From positions 11,304,802 to 11,368,801 of the forward strand of contig CP099839.1 of NCBI GenBank assembly GCA_030062745.1: a stretch of 64,000 nucleotides of DNA. Direction: 5' to 3'. The stretch comes from Capitulum mitella. Its lineage: Eukaryota > Arthropoda > Thecostraca > Pollicipedomorpha > Pollicipedidae. Numbering within the stretch: position 1 is the first letter of the stretch; each line of letters begins with the position of its first letter. Made by a program: the position numbers and the translations under genes. Shown here piece by piece: positions 23,231 through 36,763 of the stretch. A model generated the notes under the pieces. It was not told where the DNA came from and made no database searches. It saw only the letters and a list, made by a program, of their open reading frames with translations.

Positions 23231-26200
23231 AAGTTTGCATACAGGTTCCTTTTCATCGTGCAGGGTTCGGGAGGACTGAGCGCGCTAAAAAGAAGCACAT
23301 CTTCAACATTCTTACCACATGACGCACCATTTGAATCGTTGCCTATCGCTGCATCTCCTCCATTATTCCGGCCCGGATACCGTGAACGAATCAACAGGGC
23401 ATGAAGCCTACTAACACCCGGTTTAAGTCGGTCCCAGTCAGTCAGTGGAACAGACAACCACGCGCGCGCGCCCTCATGAATACCCAGTTGCCAGGCAGCG
23501 GACGGCCGCATCCGACCGGCCTCCGCCTGCCGTCCGGCAGCTGATGAGCGTGTCATCGGCGAGCCGAACGTGGCCTGTCTGTGAGCCGGCACGTGGCCGG
23601 GGTCCGCCCGTGCCGGCCGCGCTCACGGTCAGCTGGGACGGTGGCGGCCCGTCCGCCGTAGACGGACGACCGCTGAGAACGGTCTCTGCGCAGCCGGCCC
23701 GGACGGGACCGCTGACGGGTCCAGACGGTCCCCGTCAGATCGTGCCGCGCCGGCGGTCTGCCGTGCCCTCGGCCCGCCGAGTGAGTCAGCCGCAGCCGCC
23801 GCCGCCGCCGCGGCCCCGGCTTAGCAGCACGAGCAGCGCGCCCCCGCCGGTATAAACGCAGCTCAGGCGGAAACATCATCTGTAGCGGGCAACATCCGGT
23901 GCCGCCGGAGCGCGCGCAGACGCCGTTGTGGCGGCGTAATCACATTTGGAGCCATGCACTGCCAATAACCAGCGGCATATGGAACGCGCGGTGAGCAGGC
24001 GGCACCACCTCTGCACTCTTCACGGCGCATACGGTACCGGGCCGGGACGGCACTGTGACCTGCCGGTGACCGGAGCGAGACCTGGTGCGGGGAGCGGACG
24101 CCGGCCGGGCCCCGCTGTTCCCGGATCGGGGCTCTGCCGCTGAGAACGGAACGAGCGATACCGGCCATCACGACACGCCCTGATCCGGTCTGAAAGGCGG
24201 AAATTGCGTGCTGCCAACATTCCTCAGCCCAATGGAGTGTAGCGGTTTGGGACATTCGGAGACGGTGTCCGATGATAATGTTTTAATGGTCCACACAATG
24301 GCACGTGATTGCGGATATGGGACCTGATTGAGGCAATATAAGTTGGTTGGGCGAAAAGAAGGGTCGCACAGGAGCTCAGGATACAATTACGGAACATCCC
24401 GTCGCTACAGAAATAATACCCAGAAAAAATACTCGGGGACCCAGCAAACCTCTGTTCACGTTTTACGGCGATCAGAACGCCTCAGGTCTCGCAACCTAGC
24501 ACGAGATGTGCCGTTCAAATTAACCCGACACGCCCCTCCGGCGGAATTCCCAGCTGGTCAGACCCAGTACACCACAGTGGACGGCAGACATGGCCAAGCT
24601 GTCTTTCGAGCTTGGCAGTCGTCGAGTGACCCCGTCAGCTGTCGGCGAGAGGCCGGTCCGTCCAGGGGCGGTCCCGTCGCCCGCCACCCAGGAGGAACGC
24701 CCGCGCCCTCCCAGTCAGCCTCGTGGCCAAAATGACGGCCGCGACCAGTTATACGTCCAACAGCGCTCACATGGTCTGTAGTATCAGAGCCGTCGATAGG
24801 ATGAAGTAGCCTACCGTACTGTTGGAGAAAAATGGTGTGCCTGTGGGCAGCCACGTTCCCAAGGGAAGATCAAGGGGCAATTTCTCCACCACGGCAAGGC
24901 AAGGAACTGTTGTTCGAAGTTAAATGTCCCCACAAAAAATTCCTCTTTTCGGAACACAAAACAAGTTTCACGTCAGCCCAGATAATAAAACATGAATTCA
25001 TTTCTGAAGCAGGATTAACTGATTCTCTTGTAAAATCCCAGCTGAACCCCAAGCTATGGGTATGAGGAAAAGCACGGGCAGCTATTCTTATATTTTGGGA
25101 GAAAACGAAGAGTAGCGCAGAATCGATTATCACGATGCATTAAAACACAAAACCATGAGCCATTGAGCTCTGGTGATCAAACACAAGAAAACAATCTGGC
25201 TGGGTGTTACGGTAAGAAGCGGCACAGGACGCCAACTAGTGACAAACATCATCCAGCATTCGGAACTCGGACTCTGCATCCCGACTGCTGCCGGCAAACG
25301 TCGGGCTCGGCGCCGCTCGGTGCGGCGACTCCGGGCCGGCGGACCGGGCCGCACCGCTACCCCGACCGGCGGCGTGACGGCAGCCACCTTCACATCGGAT
25401 CTGTGCCAGCCGAGCTGAGGCGCGCATCTGGCGCCGCGGTCCGGCCACCGCCGACGGCCACAGCCCAGTCCGCTGACGACCACAGTCCGGCCACCGCCGA
25501 CGGACGGACCGACATCGGCACGGCCGGATGTTCATGTGTGGTTCGACCCGTGATGTCGGATACGCGACGTAAGATCTGTCGTGAGTCCCGGGTGCTGTTC
25601 AGACGTTTACCGTGAACCAAATTCACTTCTGATAAGCTAAGAAATGAAAGGAGGCTCTCGCTTTACGAAATAACGCAACATCCATTATCGTATATTTGTT
25701 GCGCAAAAATCGCAACACGATGCACTTTGAGCGCACTTCAGGGAACGAAAATATCATTTCTCAACATCACCTGCAAATCTGGGATGCATACAGTAGAAAA
25801 TCTATCGACTATCACATTATCACTCACGGATCATAACCCTCCCAAGCGTGCAGTTATTGTCGTGCGAAGAAGCAACTAACGGCAGTATCAACCACTGACA
25901 ATCGGACGGCCCACAAAACTTCTCACGATGTGCACTTTACAGCAAACGAGGTTGCGAATCATTACCAAAGATCGTGGAAGTACCGAGTCAACGCCTGGGT
26001 TTCGATCTAGTACCATGCTGATTGAAATACGCTGACCATTCCGAGTCACGCTCAAACTGACTCCGCCATACGAGCCTCATCAATGCTGCCTCAGGTTAAC
26101 CATCGTTCAGTAATCTGTAAAACAATGAATCAGCGCTAAGAATCATCTACAGGCGGCGACGGGCCTGGCCACTGGTTCTGCAATCACCGTGCCGCCGCAT

Positions 26201-26379
26201 TGGAGCGAGGTCTCCAGTTCGGTTCACACTGCTGGCCGTAGGTGGGAATGAGCGACAGATTATCACAGAACTGAGGCAGGCGCGCCGAGCAGGAGGCGCC
26301 CACCATCGCAGCGACGCGTTCCTACTCCCCGGGAGGAGGACTCCTCCATCGGAGCTGCCAGCACGGAGTCGGCCGCCGC
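23231..26379. other. Intergenic; no gene recognised
   Basis: There are GC-rich blocks at 23.48-23.86, 24.0-24.15 and 25.28-25.53 kb, and AT-richer DNA elsewhere. The block at 25.43-25.51 contains a short direct repeat of TCCGGCCACCGCCGACGG. No frame resembles a known protein. Just above 26380 lies the end of the GUCD1 gene, so 25.6-26.38 kb may include its 3' UTR. I found no clear poly(A) hexamer on the - strand there. Confidence 0.5.
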
Positions 26380-29291
<2,912 letters not shown>

Positions 29292-31285
29292 CTGGGAGCG
29301 CTGCACGCGTTCAGGGAGACCCTCCGGAGCTGTCAATGGCCGCCACACACCGTCAGGTCTCACACAGACACCACAAGGGGAGGCCGCACGCGTTCAGGCA
29401 GGTCTTCCGGAGGCTGTTGGTCACTGCCATGCACGATGAAGTCTCACAGTGGCGTGGTCCACATCCTTTACTGGATCCATCAGCGCTATCAGTCACGAGA
29501 AAATCCGTCCAGCCTGCGTCAACGAGTAGTCCAGCGAAACCACGTTAATCGTACCTTTGATGCGTCTTGGAGCAGGCCCAGTTCTTGGCATTTTGACCGG
29601 GCCTGACCACTAACTGAAGAAGGATCTGAGTGAGTCATAGGCTCATGATCTTTAAAATTTTCTAAGTGCACTTGATCCTAAAAGCATGATTACAGTAACC
29701 TGCAATGGAAAGGAAGAGTAAGATATTTGGCATACGTTTAAATGAAAGTATGTCACCAGTTTCGAAATCACAGGCTAGGCAGCCATGCATATTTCATTCA
29801 GCCGCCCACAAATCCCGCACGAGATTAAATGAAATGTCAATTGTTGCATCGACGTTGTACAACTCATTTTCAAGTAGCATCCATAACATTTTGGGAGACT
29901 CATCAATGTGTCTTGGCGCCGTCCCAGCTAACGACAGCCAATCCTTCAAGCACAAAGTACGCCTCCCGCTCACCACCACACTCACTTGCCAGAGTCGGGA
30001 AAGAGTAAGAATCACGCGATTTAGGATCGCCGCACAACGCACTCATTCGATGACCCGGTGTTCTAATTTGGAGACTGAACCGTCAGAAGACGGTACATTC
30101 AGTTTCCACACCAATCCCTGCACAGACGCTTTATGGACCACAAGCGACCATCGGATCTCATGCTCCAGAAATTTGCCAAACAGCGAGGCCGGGTATGACG
30201 TGACGCGCACAGATGTCGGCGCGTCGTGAGAGGGGTGCGAAGACTGAAGGGCTGGGGGCTCCTAGTTGTGAGTGGTGGCTTCTGCCTGCACTTGAATTCC
30301 GTATCTTCCATCAGAGATCATACAGGTCTGGCGGAAGACCACTGCCACACACGGTAAACACAAACCACTGTGTGTCCAGACCACCCGGTCCTTTAAACCA
30401 CGCCACTGCAGGGCATGCAAAAAGATATAAATGGATATAACTACGTCAGACAACCGACGGAATGGCGTCCCAGCCATTGCTCATAATCTTAAATTTTCAA
30501 GGGTTCTTTCCGCGATACTCCATGAATGGTAATTATGTGGAACATACATGTCATACACAACACAGAACACGATTATGTATTACTAATTTCGGCAGTCTTC
30601 AGAGATCAAGGCAAATGTGACAAAGCATTCTCAAAAAGATGCTAGAATAGATGAAATCCGAAATAACATACGACTTTCCAATACGTACTGAACGAGCTCT
30701 CCGCACCAAAGGCTACAACACAAACGTTTTGACTTTTAACCACCAACAAAAACGTGTGAAAAAATTTCTAGTATGCGGGCGAGCGCCAGCCACACATCAT
30801 CACACCGCCCGCACAGACTGATGTACACAAACACCTATTGTGCTACATAACCATCACTCTTTCATACACAGGAAATGCATAACAAAAGGCCCGGAAGAAA
30901 ATGACATCGGCTATACGCACGAAGCACAACACATCACATGACCTGACACAGAGTACAACACCGTCGTCGTCAACATCCGCGTTTGCCAGCCTCGCCACTC
31001 TCTCCGGGTGATGATCCAGATACAGCCGCAAACACGGTGGACTCTTCAGCGGCCAACACCGGCCGGTTGAGGACGACCTCTCCGAACCGGACCACTCCAC
31101 CCGAACGGAATGCTCCAGCGGCGGACCTACCGACCGCCGGCCGGACCACGCCGTCCGAGCTCCGGCGGTCTCTCGAACCACCAGCCGGACGGTCACGCTC
31201 AACACGCCAGCCGGACGGTCCCGCCGCACCTGCCGACCGCCGGCCGGCCTCGGACACCCGGCCGCTGCAGGCCCGGCGGCGGCGC
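29292..31285. other. Between GUCD1 and REV7; no gene recognised
   Basis: The missing first exon of GUCD1 and the 3' UTR of REV7 must lie in this interval, but I could place neither with confidence. A GC-rich block lies at 31.0-31.28 kb. Open frames of up to 174 codons (for example 29705-30229, +) have no recognisable content. Confidence 0.5.
29300..29420. repeat. 84-bp-period direct duplication at GUCD1 exon edge
   Basis: GCACGCGTTCAGG followed by an AGnCCTnCCGGAG-like segment occurs at about 29303 and again at about 29387. The proximal copy overlaps the putative intron end just before the WDCGLAC exon. Confidence 0.6.
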
Positions 31286-31888
31286 TCAGGACGCCGGCTG
31301 GGCGGCCGGCCGCCGCAGCGCCATCTGCACGCTGAACAGCTGTCCGCGGACGGAGCGGAGGGGCACCACCAGGCCGCTGCGGCTCTCCTCAGGCGGCGTG
31401 TCGGCCACCACCAGCGGGAACTCGGCGTCCAGCCGCTCCAGCGTTTCCGGCAGGCACCGCGACACGGTCGCGTACAGCCGGAACGTGGAGTCGTCCGGCG
31501 GCGGCGGGTGCTCCGACAGAGCGGCGTACAGCGTCACCAGCGCGCCAGCCAGCTTCGCCTCCAGCTGCGTCAGGTACAGGTCGTCCTCGGCCGTGAACGC
31601 CACCGCGTCCAGCACGCTCAGCTCCAGGGTGATCGTCTCAAAGGTCCGTCCGGCCGGGTCGGTGACGATGAAGGCGATCTCTTCGAGAAGCTGCTGCTCC
31701 ACGTACGGCCGCAGCGCGCGCAGCGTGTTCGCAATGTACTTGTTCACGCCGTGGTGCACGGACATGTACGCGGGAACCTTGTACTTCTGCCGCTTTCGGA
31801 AGATGCCCTCCGGGTAAAGCTTTCGAAGGTACAAGAGAGAATGCAATGTGGTTTCCACAAATTCCAATGCAAGATCGCAGGCAGCCAT
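31286..31888 (-). CDS. MAD2L2: REV7 / MAD2L2 HORMA-domain protein, intronless
   Basis: The frame encodes 200 residues in a single exon, and the HORMA fold fills the whole chain. It begins MAACDLALEFVETTLHSLLY. The diagnostic LRKLYPEGIFRKRQKYKVP near residues 21-39 corresponds to the REV7 motif YPxGIFxKRxKYxVP. NKYIANTL follows at 49-56, then the C-terminal safety-belt region LVVPLRSVRGQLFSVQMAL. REV7 links REV3 and REV1 in DNA polymerase zeta and is part of shieldin-type complexes. Compared with the vertebrate protein, the Tyr that contacts REV3 (human Tyr63, here Tyr51) is kept, while the position of human Trp171 appears to be Leu. That alignment is mine. The start is about 12 residues shorter than in human, as in insects. 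An in-frame GTG precedes the ATG and an upstream ATG is closed by a stop. Confidence 0.93.
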   Translation of the reverse strand: MAACDLALEFVETTLHSLLYLRKLYPEGIFRKRQKYKVPAYMSVHHGVNKYIANTLRALRPYVEQQLLEEIAFIVTDPAGRTFETITLELSVLDAVAFTAEDDLYLTQLEAKLAGALVTLYAALSEHPPPPDDSTFRLYATVSRCLPETLERLDAEFPLVVADTPPEESRSGLVVPLRSVRGQLFSVQMALRRPAAQPAS

Positions 31889-33813
31889 CACAGCAACTCT
31901 CAGCTTGTTTCCATGAAATTACAGCTGTTGGTCAAAGTGTTGGTTTGTGGACATCAAGCCACAAAGACAACAGTCTGAAATATGAAAGGAATGATCATAT
32001 ACTAAAATGTTAGTATATTTAAATGTCTTATACTAATTCATTCTGGACCCACAGCTCTTTGTTTTTGTCCATCCTAAACAAAGCATATACAAATGGATCA
32101 CCACAATTTGGAATACAGGTGACTCCACTTATGAAATCAGCAGTGCCCCAAACATGCAGCATGAGTACAACTGCACATCACTTCTTGTGATGCAAGCTTG
32201 ACTTGGCAAGCATGTACATCTTTGCCAACAGATGACTGATGGGGATGTCTTCCAGATATGGAACAATGACAAGAGTGGGGCTCCACAGACTATATCTCCC
32301 CCTTTTCAACATCTCAAATGCATTTCCAAGGTTTGTTGCATAAAAGATATTAATCATATTTCCACTTTTCAACAGCTGAAACAAGCTGCATGGTTTGTTG
32401 CTTAGAACCTATACACTACCACAGACATAATTTTGAGAGTTGCTGCAGAGCAAAATTATCACATTTATGAAACTGGGTACTTGAACATCACGTTACAATG
32501 TAAACATGCAGTTTGCATTTCTGATACTCTTTATTGTCTGATATTATGATCTACCATAGACAAGGGCACTAATAAACTTACATTGCTTAAGTGGCAAGAA
32601 TTCAGATGCAGCCATTCATGACAAAATTGTAATAACCAATTATGGCAGCCCATCACATGGAGCATAAGCATTGCCATTTTATACAGCATCATTATGTGAC
32701 TTGTAATGAGCTTGGCAGCTGATGGCTTAAAAATGAATTGGTTTTAACAACTTCTCCCACACACATCCAGCTGAGCACCTTCATGGGAGCCAAACTGTTT
32801 TATGGGCAAATATTAGAACTGATCCCTTTATTACCTTCAGAAAGGCATATAATTTACCAAGTATTTTTTTCCTCCCAAAGTTTATGACATAAGTTTTGGG
32901 GGAAATTTGAGTATCTATAAATGGAACCAGAAACAAAGAAAATGTTTTGTACTCAGGCTAGGCAATTTTAAAAGTGGCAATAACAGACCCCTAGCCCTAC
33001 TGTATATTTTTATGTGCACCCCATTATCCTAGTGAGATTTTATGAGTACAGGGAGCCAACCCAAAGGTTTGAAATACCTGTACTGCCTATAAGACACTGA
33101 CATTTACTTATCCTTCATGGCATCATTAACATGGAAATTTAAGGTTCTGTTGTCTTACAGGCAAATAACTAAAGGTGGGAAATGGAGACATAGTTACATA
33201 AATGTAAAGAACATTGAATTGTGCGGCAATTATCAAATAGTGCAAACAGTAAATAATGTATTTAGCACTGGTAGGTTCAAAATAGGATATTCAATGAGAC
33301 ACTAAATGCAGTTTATGTTCATTTTACCATAAGACTTATACAGTACCAACATAGTTTCATTTAATTCATGAATAACTGAAAAATATAACAAACAACTGTT
33401 CTCAGTTCTAGCCATGACTTTTACTTAGAGTTCTTGTGTCTACCTCAAAAGAATGCAGCAGAACAAAAGCACAAATTGTCCATTTTTTTTTTACTCCTTA
33501 ACCTGGAAATTCATCCCAAGATAGGTATATTTTAGGCAAAGCTGAAAAATCATTTCTTAAATGTGCCTATGCAAAAGGCATATGAAAAAAACATGACAAG
33601 CAGTTGACAGCTGCCAAATATATGGAATGTTGCGGTTCACTTAACATCTGGTGGGAGTAGAGGCATTAGATTAAATGGCTGATTATTTGATTCTAATCAG
33701 CAGTTTAGACGATCACGGGCATTTCGTGTCGCAAAAGCCAGCGAAGCACCATATTTACCTGTAGCAAGGCTAACAGGAGAAAGGAAGTTCGTAACAAAAA
33801 AGAATCAGATTAC
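31889..33813. other. AT-rich intergenic DNA
   Basis: It is uniformly AT-rich, with no conserved reading frame. An inverted repeat (ATATACTA, six-base loop, TAGTATAT) lies at 31996-32017, about 110 bases upstream of the REV7 start. A 68-codon frame on the - strand at 32178-32384 has no recognisable motif. The stretch may hold introns or the 3' end of the gene suggested by the signal-peptide exon at 33.8 kb. Confidence 0.5.
31996..32017. repeat. 8-bp inverted repeat upstream of REV7
   Basis: ATATACTA, a six-base loop, then TAGTATAT, about 110 bases upstream of the REV7 ATG in AT-rich DNA. A regulatory role is possible but unsupported. Confidence 0.4.
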
Positions 33814-33910
33814 CTTCCACATGCGTCCACTCGGCACCAACGAGCTGAAAGCTTGGTGCTAACAGTCCTAACAGTACTACTAGTAACAAAGCTGAAAACA
33901 ACTGGACCAT
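33814..33910 (-). CDS. Candidate signal-peptide exon of an unidentified gene
   Basis: From ATG at 33910 the frame reads MVQLFSALLLVVLLGLLAP and continues FQLVGAEWTHVEG. This has a textbook hydrophobic core and a plausible cleavage site near VGA. It ends at a good donor (GTGGAAG then GTAATC) in phase 1. That suggests the first coding exon of a secreted or membrane protein transcribed leftward. I found no following exon. About 180 bases upstream, the frame KPREVKFFIVTCDG also ends at a strong donor (GTACGT, near 34084) and could be an alternative exon. Chance occurrence is not excluded. Confidence 0.33.
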
Positions 33911-33914
33911 ACCA

Positions 33915-36630
33915 TAGCAACCAAAATGAATAAGTACCCACCCGTCTTCCTTTAGCACAGCAGTGGATGTGGCAGCTATTGCAATATGGTATCAATGAGG
34001 ATATGAAAGAGGCACCATAATTTTTACTACAAACGAGATAAATTGCAGGAAAACGTGAGAAATACTTCATTGTGGGAAACGTACCGTCACATGTCACGAT
34101 GAAGAACTTGACTTCTCTTGGTTTCTGTGGCTCGATCAATGGTCATGCGGATGGTTGACAGAGATAAAATAATTTTGTCTTAACGTAGCTAGCATTTTTA
34201 AAAACCCACTGGAACCGCTAGGGGCGGAATGTGTTCTGACAAACGGGGCACCGGCTACTTTTCGAGCCATTTCTTTCGATGCAACGCCATAGGGTTAATG
34301 TTAAATTCCGCCAGTTAAGGGGGGGGGGGGCACGGCGCCCCGTGCACCGCCCGTTCCGCCGCCTATGGCCGGAACTTCCAACTGTTACCGGAGATCTTCA
34401 TTCGTGCGTTTGCATTCCGTACAAAATAGCAGCAGACGTGCACACGCCTCCGCCACGTCCACTCTGGCAGAACCCGTGAGTTCATGCCCAGTAGTTGCCT
34501 TTTCCGGCTCTCCCATCAGTTACCGTAACGATAGAAAGTTAACGATAAAACGATACAGCACCCAATTTCAATGCAGCGTATAACTCAACCACTGCCGTGT
34601 GGTAGAAATGAGAACGCTAGCAAAACGTGAGACCACGCCGGTGCGTCTGCATCTCTGCCGTGCTGGCAAGGATACTGATGCGTTCGTCAACTCACCGCTG
34701 TGCCGCGGAGTAGGATGTACACTTACGGTAGAGTGCACTTAGAGTACACTTATAGCTAAGCCCGCTCGTGATGGTATCCGTTACCGCTACGAACAATATG
34801 CATGTAACGGTATTTTCGAGCAGTTGTTTTGTATTTACGTGTGGAGCAGTTGCGCTACTGTGATGCTAAACGAAAGTTGTTGGCCTACTACGAAAAGGAA
34901 ATGTAGATGGGCCAGAAACGACGGCATTCACATTCGCGTCATTTGCATGGTGTTGTCACCAGGCCGCGCAGTGGTGGCCGGTCGCGTCATTACGGAATAC
35001 CTTTGTCACGGAAAAGCCGATCCGGCTCAGCGTCTTCTGCGCGCCACGAACAGAGCGGCAACCCTGCGGGCTAGAGACGGCTGGCAGCGGGAACATTTGT
35101 TTGCTCCCCTCCAGCCCGACTGCACGTGCCATGGCCTCGGACCACTCAGCAGAACTCGAGCAACTCGAGTTGAAAATATCGAAACATCTGCTCCTTCGAG
35201 TCCGCTCGAGGCAGTCTTCCGCTGTCCTGTCTCATGCACAGCCAGCGAACGGTTACCGCGCTTCTATGCTGTTTCGGGCCAGTGCATTCTTGTTACTCTA
35301 TCGACAGCAACCAACGAACATGTCAGTCGTTTATTTACAAGACCGGTTAAATGTGCACGGATGAATAAAACGGTCGAATATTTACACAATTTGTCGTTGA
35401 GCATAATAGAGTTAGCATGAGGCATGACCCAACACAGAGCGACGTCGAACTTTGGGAAGGTCGTCACATAGAAAGATCAACAAACGATATAGCCTTCGAA
35501 GGTCTGTACATAATTCATTCGCTATTTTGCAGGACACGATACGCACCTGACTCTGTACATCCTAGAACCAAACGTTCCCGCTCCTCGGAATAAACGATTT
35601 TATAAACTATCCTTACGTCTCAATAGAAGTCCACTTTAATATTATTCAGCTTAACTTACACAGGAACAATATTACAAAACACCACTACTAGGGCCCCAAC
35701 GGATGAAACGGCGTGGCAGCCACAGTATGATATCATTCACGCATGCATTCGGGCGTTGCATATTCCTGGCCGCCGGCGGCAGATCAGTCGTGTTTTGTAG
35801 TGTGCGGCGCCTGCGGCCTGCTGGCGGAAAGGCCAGCAGCGCGGCCTGGCTGCCGGAACAGTCGGTTCAGACGGGACGTTTTCTACCGAAAAATACTGAT
35901 GGACTGGTTTCGTTTGGTAGTGCAGATACCAAGCTTAGTGATCCTGAGATTCCCTGGCGTCAACAAAAAGGCTAAAACAGCTTCAGCGCCCCTCGCACGC
36001 CCCGCGCCCGGCCGCCCAGCCGCTCCGCGCCCGGGAGCGGCCGCGGCCGCCGGGCGCAGTAACAACCGACACCCAAAACAGGTGGTGCCCTCCAGGTGCG
36101 GTCCGGCCCGCATGCATTTCCAAACAACAGCACGACGCCGCGACTGGGCCGCCGTCGTAACGCGCCGGTGCCGCGCGGCCACCGCCAATAAGTATCACAA
36201 ACATCACTCGGCCGGGAGGGGCGGCCGCGCCGAGCGGCGTCCCGGCCCGGCGCCGCGGCGCGCCGCCCGCGCCGCCGGCCTCGGCTCGCTGCGGCGCCGC
36301 CCGCCGGCCCGCTCTCATCCGCTCAGCCAGACATCAACCCACAGGCGCTCGCAATAAATAAATAACTACACCGCCGCGACGGCCCCGGCGGCCACAAGCG
36401 AAACGGAGTCGGGGGCGTCGTAAAAATGTAAAAATATTTGATTTGGGCATGGGTGGCTGGCCGCGCCGGCAGTCCGGCTGCGACTTGGTAACGCTCGCGG
36501 CCGACGGCGCCGGGCGCGCTGTCGGAGTACAGAAACGGACCGGCCGCGCCGCGCGGGACGCCGGCGGCGGCGGCCGGCCGACCGGCGTAGAAAAATAGAG
36601 GAGCTAGCGGGCGCGGCCGGGGCGGACCGG
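33915..36630. other. Intergenic; MED13 3' UTR at right end
   Basis: No gene is recognised. A run of 12 G lies at 34319-34330. GC-rich text at 35.98-36.33 kb gives frames in all directions and is probably noncoding. The right end, just below 36630, should hold the MED13 3' UTR. Read on the - strand it contains TTATTTATTTATTG near 36346-36360, an AU-rich-element-like signal. Confidence 0.5.
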
Positions 36631-36763
36631 CTACAGCATGGCGGCCATGGCGGCGTATAGCTGGACCAGCAGCTGCATGTGGATCGGCAGACAGGAGCGC
36701 CGGTCCTGCGAGGCCGGGTCCAGCGCCAGCCACGACAGCCGGTTGTAGTTCTCCAGCACGTGC
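36631..36763 (-). CDS. MED13: MED13 exon 18, terminal
   Basis: It encodes [34 protein letters not shown] and AAMAAML then TAG. It matches the vertebrate [19 protein letters not shown] and LNQLYNFIMNML end. Confidence 0.96.

Noticed and set aside
32178-32384. 68-codon - strand frame as a continuation of the signal-peptide exon
   Set aside because: An acceptor-like TTTCAG precedes it, but joining in phase 1 runs into a stop after eight codons.
36348-36358. AATAAATAAATAA as a + strand poly(A) signal
   Set aside because: No + strand gene ends here. On the MED13 strand it reads as an AU-rich element instead.
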